In this document: positions 11,628-21,492 of the stretch, piece after piece
Layout of the letters: each line of letters opens with the position of its first letter
Position numbering within the stretch: position 1 is the first letter of the stretch
From: Prostheceraeus crozeri
Lineage: Eukaryota > Platyhelminthes > Polycladida > Euryleptidae
NCBI GenBank assembly: GCA_907163375.1
Contig: CAJQUW010015580.1
Span: 62,001 to 126,000 of the forward strand
Direction of reading: 5' to 3'
DNA length: 64,000 bases
The notes under the pieces: model-generated
Database searches by the model: none
Told to the model about the DNA's origin: nothing
The model's input: only the letters and a program-made list of their open reading frames with translations
Program-made: the position numbers and the translations under genes

Positions 11628-13873
11628 TCAGAATTGAGTCGGGCGCCGAACAATTCCAGACTCGCTTGATACAGTTGTCTTTGTTTCAGAAACAGAATAA
11701 TGAGTTGAAAAAACCTGGGATGATGTCGATCCACTGTTGTCCTCAAAACAAATATCCCTATGTTGGGTTTCGGATCGGTGAATACTGCTGCTTAAATCAT
11801 GTGATACCTTCATTTTCTTTGTTGGTGTTACACGTTTAATATAGCGCTGCACCGAATCATTCCTTTTATGACCAGTAACCGTTTGAATCTGGTCCGTTGT
11901 GTACCCTTTTGAGAACATCTCCGAAACGACTGTTTCACGCACACAGTGATTGGTGTAAATTGCGTTTAGGTCTGCTTCCCTTGAAATGATTTTCATTGCA
12001 TCATTCAACAAATGCTTCCCCACGACTTGTGTATCCGAGTACCATGTAGCATTACTCTCCCAACCGCCACTCTCCATTTTTGATTTCTGCAGCGGCTTCG
12101 GGAATAAGCATGTGCAATTATCGGGGATCTTGTTCAAATATAGTCGGATGGCTTCAACAGGACATTCATCTTTCTTCTCTGGTTTTGCATACATAGTCCG
12201 GCAGCCAGAGCGAGTTTCTGCAGGGAACGAGGCCGAAAATGAGACTTTCACAGAATGATGTACACCATATGCCTACTACGAATTCGCGCGTCTGCCGAGT
12301 TCTAGTGAGTTCCTCTACTTGTCAGACACGATCAAAGAAAAAAACATGTTAATCCAATGGGAGGCAGATTGCAGTTTTTGGCTGAAATCAAATTTTGTAT
12401 GTTTTCTCTTATCAATTAAAATGTACTAGGTCTAGAGGTATGGTTTTTGACATGGAATGTCTTCAGGTCATATCTTATCAGGTTCATGAGCATTTATCTA
12501 TGAAAGTGCATGCATTCAGATTTGACAAGCCTCCTACTGTAGGCAAGCACCAATATGTTGGCCCACTTCATCCGCATTGAACCACATTATCGCATAGATC
12601 GCCGATCAGAAGCATTATAATATCAGTTACACATGATAGGAAATGACCTGAAGACATTCCATGCCAACTATTATGACTCTGGCCTTAGTACTTTTCGTTT
12701 AATCAGAGAAAACATAGAAAATTTCAGTTTAGCCAATAACTGCAATCTGCGTCTCGTTGGATTTACATGTGTTATTCTTTGATCCTGTCCAACAAGAAGA
12801 GGAACTCAATAGAACGCGGCAGACGTGTCGATTCGTAGTAGGCATATGGTGTACATCATTCTGTGAAAGTCTCATTTTCGGCCTCGTTCCCTGCAGAAAC
12901 TCGCTCTGGCTGCCGGACTAACATCACAATGTCTTTAATATTGTCGTAATTCCTTTTATTGAGTGTTGATCTCACATTTTATTCTTCAAGAGTTTTATTA
13001 CACACAATGAATTGACGATTGTCGCTATCCACTGAGAAGACAAGAGATTCCTTTTGGAGATTCCTCATCCAAGAGATTGGAGATTCCTCGATAGGCAAAG
13101 TGGTAAATGATTAGAAAAATTACCTCGTGTTGCAAAACTTAAGGATTTTTTCTTGAAAAATAGTCACCAAGCTTCAACAAATCAGTTGAATCAATTGCTC
13201 GCGCACTGTTTTGATTGTTGATCGTTTTCGTCGACTTAAGATATTTGGCAATCATGCATTTTATCATGTTATTTGCTTGATTAAATTCAACGTCTTTCAA
13301 AATATTGACCTGTCGTCCTATGTCTGCGCTCAAGTAATGGTGAATTCCCGCCCGCATACATATTAGCGTAGATAGGATGCAGAAATTCCCGTCTTGTCGG
13401 GACAATTTACTGTACCACAAGCGAAGGTATTGTGATAGATATTTCACTGGCATTTCTTCAATGTTTGTTGGTAGCTTTTCATCACGAAGAAATGATTTAA
13501 ACTTGCTAACGTACTGCTTCGTCTCGTCACTTGTGCGCTTGTTTTTCGCATCCTACTCTGTTTTTGCAATTTCCCTCATAATTTCATCACTCAGATCGGG
13601 ATAAAAAGTGTCGTCAAAATCTGCTGTCGACTCAATTATTTCCGCAGTCTGCGAATCTGTTAAGCCCGTAAACTGATCATACACATAATTATTAGTGTCA
13701 TCGTTTGTTAGAATTTCAAGAAAATTCAAGTTTTCTGAGCTTAAACCACTGATTTGGTTGCCTTTTTGATAAATTTTTGATAAATTGAGCATAGTTAAGT
13801 CTACCGTGCGTGCTTCTTGTATGAGTGATTCGAGAAAAGTGATCAAGCTACGGTTTACAAAACTATCATCCAT
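11628..13873 (-). pseudogene. Crypton-type tyrosine recombinase, decayed and interrupted
   Basis: Read on the - strand. The N-terminal half (13873-13139) stays in one frame across a single TAG at 13553 and includes a core-binding region (PVKYLSQYLRLWYSKLSR, then MRAGIHHYLS). A second stop follows RKNP at 13139. The next block, VLQHEVIFLIIYHFAYRGIS, carries the probable first catalytic Arg. A frameshift near 13070 and a stop near 12980 follow. After a 727-base insertion (12194-12920) the catalytic half continues: YAKPEKKDECPVEAIRLYLN, then YTNHCVRET (His-x-x-Arg), then VTGHKRNDSVQRYIKR (His and the catalytic Tyr). The order Arg...HxxR...H...Y and the CPVEAI motif are those of animal Cryptons (KIAA1958/ZMYM-type, DUF3504). 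The tail from about residue 160 of the last frame is low-complexity Ser/Thr. Confidence 0.8.
12194..12920. mobile_element. 727-bp foldback transposon inside the Crypton
   Basis: The ends TAGTCCGGCAGCC and GGCTGCCGGACTA are perfect inverses, and near-identity runs for roughly 90 bases. Weaker inverted similarity extends to about 280 bases per arm around a centre of roughly 150 bases. ACA occurs on both flanks (12191-12193 and 12921-12923). Removing the element plus one ACA restores an uninterrupted reading frame from the IKDIVM block into the YAKPEK block of the recombinase, which independently confirms both the boundaries and the 3-bp duplication. The superfamily is unclear. No transposase is encoded. 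Confidence 0.85.
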
Positions 13874-14204
13874 GGATTTTTTGAATTTTGAAGGTAGTCA
13901 ACCTTTGCAACATTGTCAGATTATGCTAGTGAAGGAGATCTAGGAACTGTAGTCATAGACTTCTTGAGGCTATCATTCAAAGACTATGAAATGACCCATG
14001 GACTTCTTATTAAATAAACATGTATGTCAAGGATCCCTTTATGGATGTCTAGGCGCAAACTAAGATTTAGAAAAATAATGTACACATATCAAGGAGTTAT
14101 GTACTATGAGTATGAGTATGAGTGATTTATGAAGCACTATGAGTACTATGAAGCATTGATAGAAAGCATTTATATAGATTTCATCTTTTTTGGGTTAGAA
14201 TACC

Positions 14205-14303
14205 AATAATATCCACTTTTATCGGACATAAATGCAAAATTCCTCGGACACTAACGTGTCCTCGGAATCTATGCATTTATGTCCTCTAAAAATGGATACT
14301 ATT
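14205..14303. repeat. 47-bp-arm hairpin
   Basis: The left arm (ATCCACTTTTATCGGACATA and onward) and right arm are imperfect inverses, about 37 of 47 bases, around CACTAACGTG. The core CTCGGACAC/GTGTCCTCGG is perfect. It is probably a small foldback element. Confidence 0.55.
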
Positions 14304-14386
14304 CCTATATTATCATTGATTTTAGTCATTTACAGATCTAAATCTTTGATTTTTGATGTCATAGATTTTAGGTTCAGTAACAATGC

Positions 14387-14458
14387 ATATATTACCTTTC
14401 AAATGATTTCTGGCGCTACGCGCCGACGGTTTAGGCTGTCATTTGAAAGGTAATATAT
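14387..14458. repeat. 20-bp perfect inverted repeat
   Basis: ATATATTACCTTTCAAATGA and its exact inverse flank a 32-base GC-rich loop containing GGCGCTACGCGCC. It follows the previous hairpin by about 80 bases, so the two may be parts of one palindromic element. Confidence 0.65.
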
Positions 14459-14810
14459 CTTCATTATAAAATTGATGGTTGCGTCGTGAAATCTATGAAT
14501 GAGTAAGTCAAGGGACTGTACATGGATATCTTAGTTGTCTCTGGCTAATTAGAATTTGTTTATAGACTTCTGTCCTCAGGAGGTTACATAGAAAAGTTAA
14601 CTGCGGCAGGAAAAGTTAGCTTTCTCATCCCGTGGGACTGAAAAGTTAATTTTTCCACCCGGAAGTTTGCATAAGAGAGATATCTTTTCATTCCCACACA
14701 AAATGAAAAATGCGTACAACAGTGATGAATGATGACATTTCATGAGTTTAAATGAATGACAGTAGCCTATTTACAAAGATGGCATGAAATGAATGATTAT
14801 GATAGGCCTA

Positions 14811-15051
14811 CACTGTAAACTGTAGGGGACTAACTTATGCACGAAGCCGAAATTTCGTGCCAGTTAGCGCCTAGGCGGTGCCTTTCTAGTACCTCGAGGC
14901 ACCAGTAGGCGCCACTAGGCACCAAACCAAATATTTGTTTATCCAATGAAATCAAAGGAAAAATCAATGGGCACGAACTCGGCACTATGAACGTCGTGCC
15001 TTGTGTTGGTTAGAATTGAAGCCTAAATTTCGTGCCCTAGAGTTTACAGTG
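14811..15051. mobile_element. 241-bp MITE with TA duplication
   Basis: The ends are CACTGTAAACTGTAGGG and the inverse of CACTGTAAACTCTAGGG, flanked by TA (14809-14810 and 15052-15053). Inside are a direct repeat (GAAGCCGAAATTTCGTGCC at 14843 and a near copy at about 15018) and several GGCRCC-rich short palindromes. It is non-coding. The terminal CACTGTAAACTGTA is shared with the MITE at 29016. Confidence 0.7.
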
Positions 15052-15053
15052 TA

Positions 15054-18000
15054 CTATCATACTACCTATAGATGGGTAGGAGGGAAATGTAGTGGAATTA
15101 TTGGCGAGCTGAAGATTTTCACTTGGCATTTGATTACAGATTCTTGATGAAAACATTTTGCTATCGCTAAAATCGAGGGAAAGCCGTTTCTTGAGGCAAA
15201 TATACGAAATGTGATAAGGCTGCATTGGCTTGTTCGAAGGCATCTTTCTTCATCAATGATTCGAGAATCCCCAAGGATGCTATCGATAATCATTTTAAAT
15301 GTGCGAATCCAAATGCAGCTAATGATTTGACTCTGATGCAAAAGAGAAATCAGATGACAAAATCAAACAATTTTTGATCATTTATTTTAATTTTGAATAA
15401 GTCAGTCATTTGTCGCGAATTACAGCTGATGATAAAGTCTATCATTTCGACGTTATGTAATGGATGGTTGCCTGACGGGAAATAGTTTGAGTCCTCATAC
15501 TGACGCTAGAGATATGTAGTAAACCAAAATAATAAGCATCTAAGTATTGGGTTCTGTTCGCATCATGATTGAGAAACGTTGTCCCATGGACAAACCTAAT
15601 TTTTTAGCACTGTTGGTAAATTGATCAACATCACAAGGTCCGGCGATGGCCCTTTGATCTCAAAAATGTATTTTCCACATGTGAGTGAAGTGAGGATATA
15701 TTGCAAATTTTCCTCATAATGTTGTAAGTAGTATGATGAATATTAATGAGCTCAAGCAAATACGTAATGTTGCTACAATGCACTCCAGATAAGTGAGAAG
15801 ATTTCTCTCCGTTTATGAAGCAGAGTAACAAGTTTCGAGATCATTTTAGCCTGAATAGCTATTCTTCAATTGATAGATGCACCAATGCCTTGTTTTAAGG
15901 TTTAAGATAGAAAAGCATCCATGTATATCATCTATTTATTCTAAATATGAAAAGCAATCTATCACATGTCTTTTTAAAAGCAGTTGTAAAAATACGGAAC
16001 AATGGTTGAAAACAGTGAAAAAATAGGACGCCCATCTTCAGTGGCAGAACAATAAGCGATGAAATGTAGGTTTTATGATTTCAAGGTTGAATACAGGAAA
16101 TTTCTATGTCCCCTAGAACGCCCCCCGGAAGCAGAATCTCGGCTACAGTATGGGGTTAGACACATCTACATATCTGGAGATATTCTTCCACTTTTCTATC
16201 ACTTTTTGTTCTTATTTTCAAATGACAGAATTACGAGGGGTTTAAAGTTTATTGCGGTCGCAAATTTGTCATGATTTGATCATATCCATGAAAGGATCGC
16301 TCTCGACGAATTTCTAACACACAAGCTGATTGTTTCATCAATTCGCCTTCAATTTCAATCGGCATCTCGTCGTGGACGCGGTAATGACAAAAGTTTTCCT
16401 TCCTCAGATTTTCGTAATTGAATCAGTCACTAATCGGAGATAAACTACACGACATTTCGCTCTGGCTGGACGTAACGGCTCCAATTCAATTTCTTTGTGT
16501 GCGACTGTTGCTCGTTGAGTCATTAGATCTGAAAATGAGTTGACATGCTCAAATGACAGACTATTTGACATGATAACGGGGATGCTCATTGTATATCCTT
16601 CGTCGAAAACGCCCATAGATATCCGATAACACGCATCCCCGGCGTAATAGTGTTTTCAAAGTGTGTTGGTATCATGGAGCTTCTGCTATCTGTGGTAGCG
16701 CACATTGAAATTCAGCTTTCGCTTACTGGAAAGCTGCTAACATACAGATGTCACATTTTCTTCACTTGCGCGACATTGGTATCACTCTGTAGAATGGACG
16801 ACAACTCAATTATTTCAGCTGCTGGGCCAGTCACCGATGTAATGTTGTTGAATCTTCAGAAGAATCATATTTGGAATTTTTTTCTTTTGGAACATTCCTC
16901 CAACAGTCTGATCATCTGGAAACCACACTTGTTAGGAACTATTTCTCTGAGAACGTGAATAATTCACATCACGATACAAGGAAGTATTTTGCATCACTCT
17001 CACTGAAGATGGTAGCCTGAATCAGATGCCCCAGGAGGCCATCTCACTTGAAGTGACTCCGGACTTTCCGGATATTTTCTTGAACATAAATTTAGTCCTT
17101 TGAATAATTCTTTATTGTTCCTTGCTGTTACTGAATGTTTCAAAAGAGATTTACTTTCCATCAATGTTGCAATGTTTTTAAACTGACCGAACTTCATGTA
17201 GCACTTATTCAATAAAAATCTGCATTCCGATACTAATTCCTTCTCGATCACTTCAAATGAACAGGAATTTCTTCTACTGGTCAATGTAATGTGTTCTTGT
17301 TGATCGACGTGGCAAAAAAACGTATGGAAAATGTGTCTATGCTTTGAGAGTATTACACATATGTGTTGTAAACTGCATGATACGCGTATTGAAAGGCTTT
17401 TTATGTCCACAGAGATTGACATGTTCCACGAAGCAGTTAATTATTTTTTCGGATGGAAATTATTAACGTGGTAAAGACTTCTATGAAAAAAATCATGCAT
17501 TATATCAGATAATGTATAGATTTCTTCGGTCATTGAACCTCGAGCCTTCGGCATTCGGTCTTTGATGACCTCAATTCCATGCATTATCTATCGCATAATA
17601 GTTGGAATATTTCATCCAGAACTTCAACTGTGCATGAGCATTTTACAAATTGAATCGTTAATCAGCTAACTATTGTAAGATTTGTGTCAAATTAGGTCTT
17701 CTTCTTTGATTGCAAAAATACATCCAAAAATCATCTCCACATTTACAATATCGATGCTGGGATTTCATGCACATGTGGCATGTATTCCTCTTGAATGGAA
17801 TCATCTCTATTGATTCCTTTTCATTCTTCAAAGCATTTTTCCTCTTCATAATCCTTAAATCGGCTCTTGTTCTACTAATTCTATTCACGAAATGATGTAT
17901 TCATTGTCAGGGTCAATTTGGATAATTTGTGACATGACAAAGTAAATTCATGATTATATCAATGGCCGCATGCTGTAATGTGCACGTCTAGTCAACTTTG

Positions 18001-18255
18001 CGTCCAGGTAGCTATTGGTAAAAATTATGCATACTTCTCAACTTAGCATCATTCATATTTGGTCTACAGTGGTGAGCGCTTAATTCAGTTTCATGTTCAG
18101 GTGTTGCTATCTATTCTATCAAAGACTCCTATATATCTGGTTTATTTTCAGGTGTCCATGATTCTATGTATCAAAAATTCAGCTGGATGAAATTTGACAT
18201 CTTACAACTTGGACGTAGATATTATTACATTTGAAAATTGTTTGTCGGAAATGCT
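15054..18255. other. no recognisable gene (3.2 kb)
   Basis: Several short frames exist, such as 16650-16958 (+) and 17000-17422 (-, 140 codons). None shows a motif, repeat or codon pattern that I could tie to a family. No inverted repeat with a target duplication was seen. Confidence 0.35.
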
Positions 18256-18528
18256 ATGATTTGTATTTCCATTTTTCGTGTTTCCATGTGGAAAAGCCAA
18301 TTCGTATTTATTACTACCTTGTCTTCTATGATGTTGAAGTCACAAGTTTTCAACAAACGAATGATAGAATTTGAAACTAAGCATCCGAAGACATCAGTGG
18401 CCAATTTGATTTTAATCGTGCTTCTTGTGCTGATTACATCAATAGCGGTAATTTTTATATATTTTGTACTATCTGTTTTTTACGAACACGGAATACTTGA
18501 TGATTTGTGGGAAAAGAAAGTTTATTAA
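18256..18528 (+). CDS. unrecognised membrane-segment reading frame
   Basis: This is a 90-codon frame from the first ATG. Its main feature is a strongly hydrophobic run of about 26 residues starting at ANLILIVLLVLITSIAVIF, a good single transmembrane helix, preceded by a hydrophilic stretch (KRMIEFETKHPKTS). It overlaps the next frame (18500-19039) by 29 bases in a +1 register. The overlap contains a run of six T at about 18475-18480, so one extra base there could have split a single gene. I do not recognise the protein and cannot exclude a chance frame. Confidence 0.3.
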   Translation: MICISIFRVSMWKSQFVFITTLSSMMLKSQVFNKRMIEFETKHPKTSVANLILIVLLVLITSIAVIFIYFVLSVFYEHGILDDLWEKKVY

Positions 18529-19039
18529 AAGTGTCAGATCTCAAGTGGAATTGCATAAGAAGTCATGCACGAATCTTTCTTCCTCATCAAAGCATCCAAG
18601 TGTGAGAAAGACTGTAGAAAATGATGCTTCTTTGCATGATAGTCGAATGAAAAACCGCAATGTTTCCTCTGATCACAAACATGAACAGAAGATGGACGGT
18701 TATAAAGAACTGATTGAAAAATTGTATTCAGACAAGCAAAGAAATTGGTCCAATAACGGAGGATATGAAAGTCTTCCGACAGCGGATGGATTTGCATTCC
18801 CCGAAAATTCTAATCCAGATTTTTTGAAAGATTACGCAGAAATGCTTCAATCCAAAAATGTTTTTCATACATCAGACTGGAAATGTTTAGATGAAGATGA
18901 TTATATAAGAGATGATCTTGACTGTATTTTCGAGGCTATTCATCCAACACAAGATTTACAGTTTGCCATTTCTGACAGTCAAATCACTATTTCTGATATT
19001 GACCAAATGCTTGATAGAATGGATTTAGGTGTGTATTAA
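18500..19039 (+). CDS. unrecognised acidic protein, 179 residues
   Basis: This is one of the longest intact ATG frames in the window that is not clearly transposon-derived. It begins MICGKRKF with a basic stretch, then a Ser/Lys/Glu-rich middle (KSCTNLSSSSKHPSVRKTVE). The last 90 residues are acidic and aromatic, with DYAEMLQSKNVF, LDEDDYIRDDLDCIFEAI and a closing DIDQMLDRMDLGVY. There are no catalytic motifs or zinc fingers. If joined to the preceding frame it would be a single-pass membrane protein with a basic juxtamembrane stretch and an acidic tail. It lies 140 bases before the G-depleted tract. It could be a lineage-specific gene, an exon or a chance frame. Confidence 0.4.
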   Translation: MICGKRKFIKSVRSQVELHKKSCTNLSSSSKHPSVRKTVENDASLHDSRMKNRNVSSDHKHEQKMDGYKELIEKLYSDKQRNWSNNGGYESLPTADGFAFPENSNPDFLKDYAEMLQSKNVFHTSDWKCLDEDDYIRDDLDCIFEAIHPTQDLQFAISDSQITISDIDQMLDRMDLGVY

Positions 19040-19178
19040 AGTTTGGAGAATTACCATACATTTGTCTTTTCATTCAGAAAGTGAGAAAACGTCTGTACGA
19101 TATATCTTTCGCTATATTACTCAATTATATTCAATATCTACTAATATTCCCTAATTTTATGTTTCCAAAAGTTTATAG

Positions 19179-20058
19179 TAATATTAAAATCAACAAAATC
19201 ACCCACTAATACTAACATACCCATACTCAAACCAATAAACTCCTCCCACTAACTACAAACATACTTTCAACACCCCAACCAATCAATATCATACCCCACA
19301 ATCCAACAATTATTATACATCCTCCAATCCAACAATCAATCATTAAATAATTTTCACTTTACTCATACCAATCCACCATATTTTCAAAAAACCAACTACA
19401 TAAAAACACATTTTATCAACCACATACTCAAAAACACCCCCCATATCCACCATACACCCATAAACCACCACTACCATAAACCCCCAAACAACACCCCCAA
19501 AATACCACACATACCCTAAACCAAACAAAATCAATCCACAACAAAAACAAAAACAACACAAACAAAAACCTCCCCACCACCATACCAAACACCCAATATC
19601 ACCCCCCACACCCTCATATCCTCACACCAACCATACACCAACACAAACCATCTCTCACACCCACAACAACCACACATAACACTCACACACCCAAACCACA
19701 CCACACACCCACCCAACCTACACACACCACACCATATCCACCACCCAAAACACCCACACCCCCCCACACCACACATTCACCAACCTCCCCACCCCACCCC
19801 ACTTTACAAAATCATAACTCCCCCTACCCCAATCACAACCCATCCACCCCCAACCATCCCACACAACGCATCTCTCCCCTACAACTAATCAATAAACACT
19901 TACACACAAACCCAACACACCCCCCTCAAATAAATATATAATATCCCCACCCCCCTATTTCCTTATACAAAATCATTACCCACATCCATACATCCCCTTA
20001 CTCCACAACACCTCAAAACACTAAAACCAAACACCAACCCACAACATACCATATCTAT
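19179..20058. other. G-depleted tract: 880 nt with one G on the + strand
   Basis: From 19179 to 20058 the + strand contains only one G (19868). The rest is A, C and T, with C-runs and CA-rich words. It is not a tandem repeat. G reappears gradually from 20059 and composition is normal by about 20400. Long - strand frames here (19343-19609, 19531-19776) are only a by-product of the missing bases. It may be a base-calling or assembly artefact, or a strongly strand-biased mutational footprint. Confidence 0.9.
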
Positions 20059-20400
20059 GAACCATATCCTGTACCATAACCCACATACCACCCACATGTG
20101 ATGTAAACCCCACAACTACCCCTATTTCTCCACAACCTAACCCCCCCAATCCATCTCATCATACCACAACTAAGACCCCATAGAGATATACCCCCCCACA
20201 ATACCTCTACATACATCCACTACCATGTTTACCAAATCCATCACCCGATACTAATACCTACTCTATACCTGCCCCCCCTCATCAACACTACTTCTGACAC
20301 TTCTATGTAAAATAATACTAATACCATATCCATACCCACATACACCCCACTCTACAGACGTCTACAATCGCTCTGTAATGTTCTGGTATTGTGTGCCCTG
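20059..20400. other. tapering edge of the G-depleted tract
   Basis: G is scarce (about 13 in the first 280 bases) and becomes normal after about 20350. C-runs persist, up to a run of nine or more C at about 20470. No coding signal. Confidence 0.7.
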
Positions 20401-21401
20401 ATTCACTTGCTATCTTATCGTCCGGTTGCCAATGTTACTACGTAAGTCCTATACTCCTTCCTGAATACTCCCCACCCCCCCCCAAAGTCTTGCGACGAAT
20501 GGGTGTTTAGTGTCACAATGACATATGCAGATGGAATAATGACGAGTGTTTGCTTCGGTGTGGTGCGGATCCGTCTACTAGCGGCATATTCTCTGAGTAG
20601 TTCACAACTGCTCGTAGTATAGCGCGCAGATTGCCTCCTCGGGTATTGAATAAATGATACTTACAAGTATGTGCTGACTTTTTGTCTACGTTAATTTATC
20701 AGCAATAATTAGTAAATGATGCTTAGAATGTAAGTAGAGGTATCTAGGTACTGAGCTGTCTCCTTAGTGGAAACGGACCTGAATGCATATTCAATTATAA
20801 AATAATGATCAAAATTGTGTTGTGCACATGTATCTCCGATTTACCTCATCACTGCATGTTGACCGAGTGATGATGTTGATAGACAGGCCTGCTGATGATT
20901 ACTGATATTGAATGAAATAGAGGTCATTCAGGTCTTTTGACCCCATTTTTCAACTTAGAATGCACCTACTATAACAGATTGTTTTGAAACTTTGAGCAAG
21001 TTGAACCCTTGTATGGCGAAACGCAGCGTCGTCGGATGATAGAGGATTTTTGTGTTTAAATGACTCAAGTCCAAGGACATCATTCTATGCTGGCACTTTG
21101 CAATCTTCATTATTCTTACATTATTGTTGTGGAGAATTTAATGCCATTTTATCATATCTCAAGCGATTATCTTCAGCTAATAATCGCCTTAAGAAGTTTC
21201 CCATCTATTAATGAATGTTTACATTTTACAATGCGCGATCGGAAGAGAAATTCGAGGCGCGCGATATACATGTACATCAATACGATATATGATGGATGAA
21301 TTCGCCAAAATGCAAATGATCAATTACAGCAGACGGTATTTCATATGATAAATTGTTGATTTGCAAGTGGAGAATGCAAAATTGTGCATGATAAACAAAA
21401 A
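20401..21401. other. no recognisable gene
   Basis: Ordinary composition returns. No frame or repeat could be assigned. Confidence 0.35.
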
Positions 21402-21492
21402 ATCCAGGGGGCGAAAACATAGTCTCGCCCCGGACAAATTTTTCAGGGGGGGGGCGACCGCCCCTCCTGCCCCCCTGGGATCGACGCCTATG
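21402..21492. repeat. GC-rich terminal segment resembling a hAT-type element end
   Basis: The block CCAGGGGGGCGAAAAC...CCCCCTGGGATCGACGCC is sharply GC-rich in AT-rich surroundings and partly self-complementary. Its style, a gCGTCGATCCCaGGGGGG end, recalls the GC-rich ends of the hAT element at 37329-39674. No partner end or 8-bp duplication was found, so it may be a solo end. Confidence 0.3.

Noticed and set aside
17000..17422. 140-codon - strand frame
   Set aside because: No motif, no supporting context, and length is reachable by chance in this composition.
19343..19776. Two overlapping - strand frames rich in Trp, Gly and Val
   Set aside because: They exist only because that strand almost lacks C; the composition explains them.
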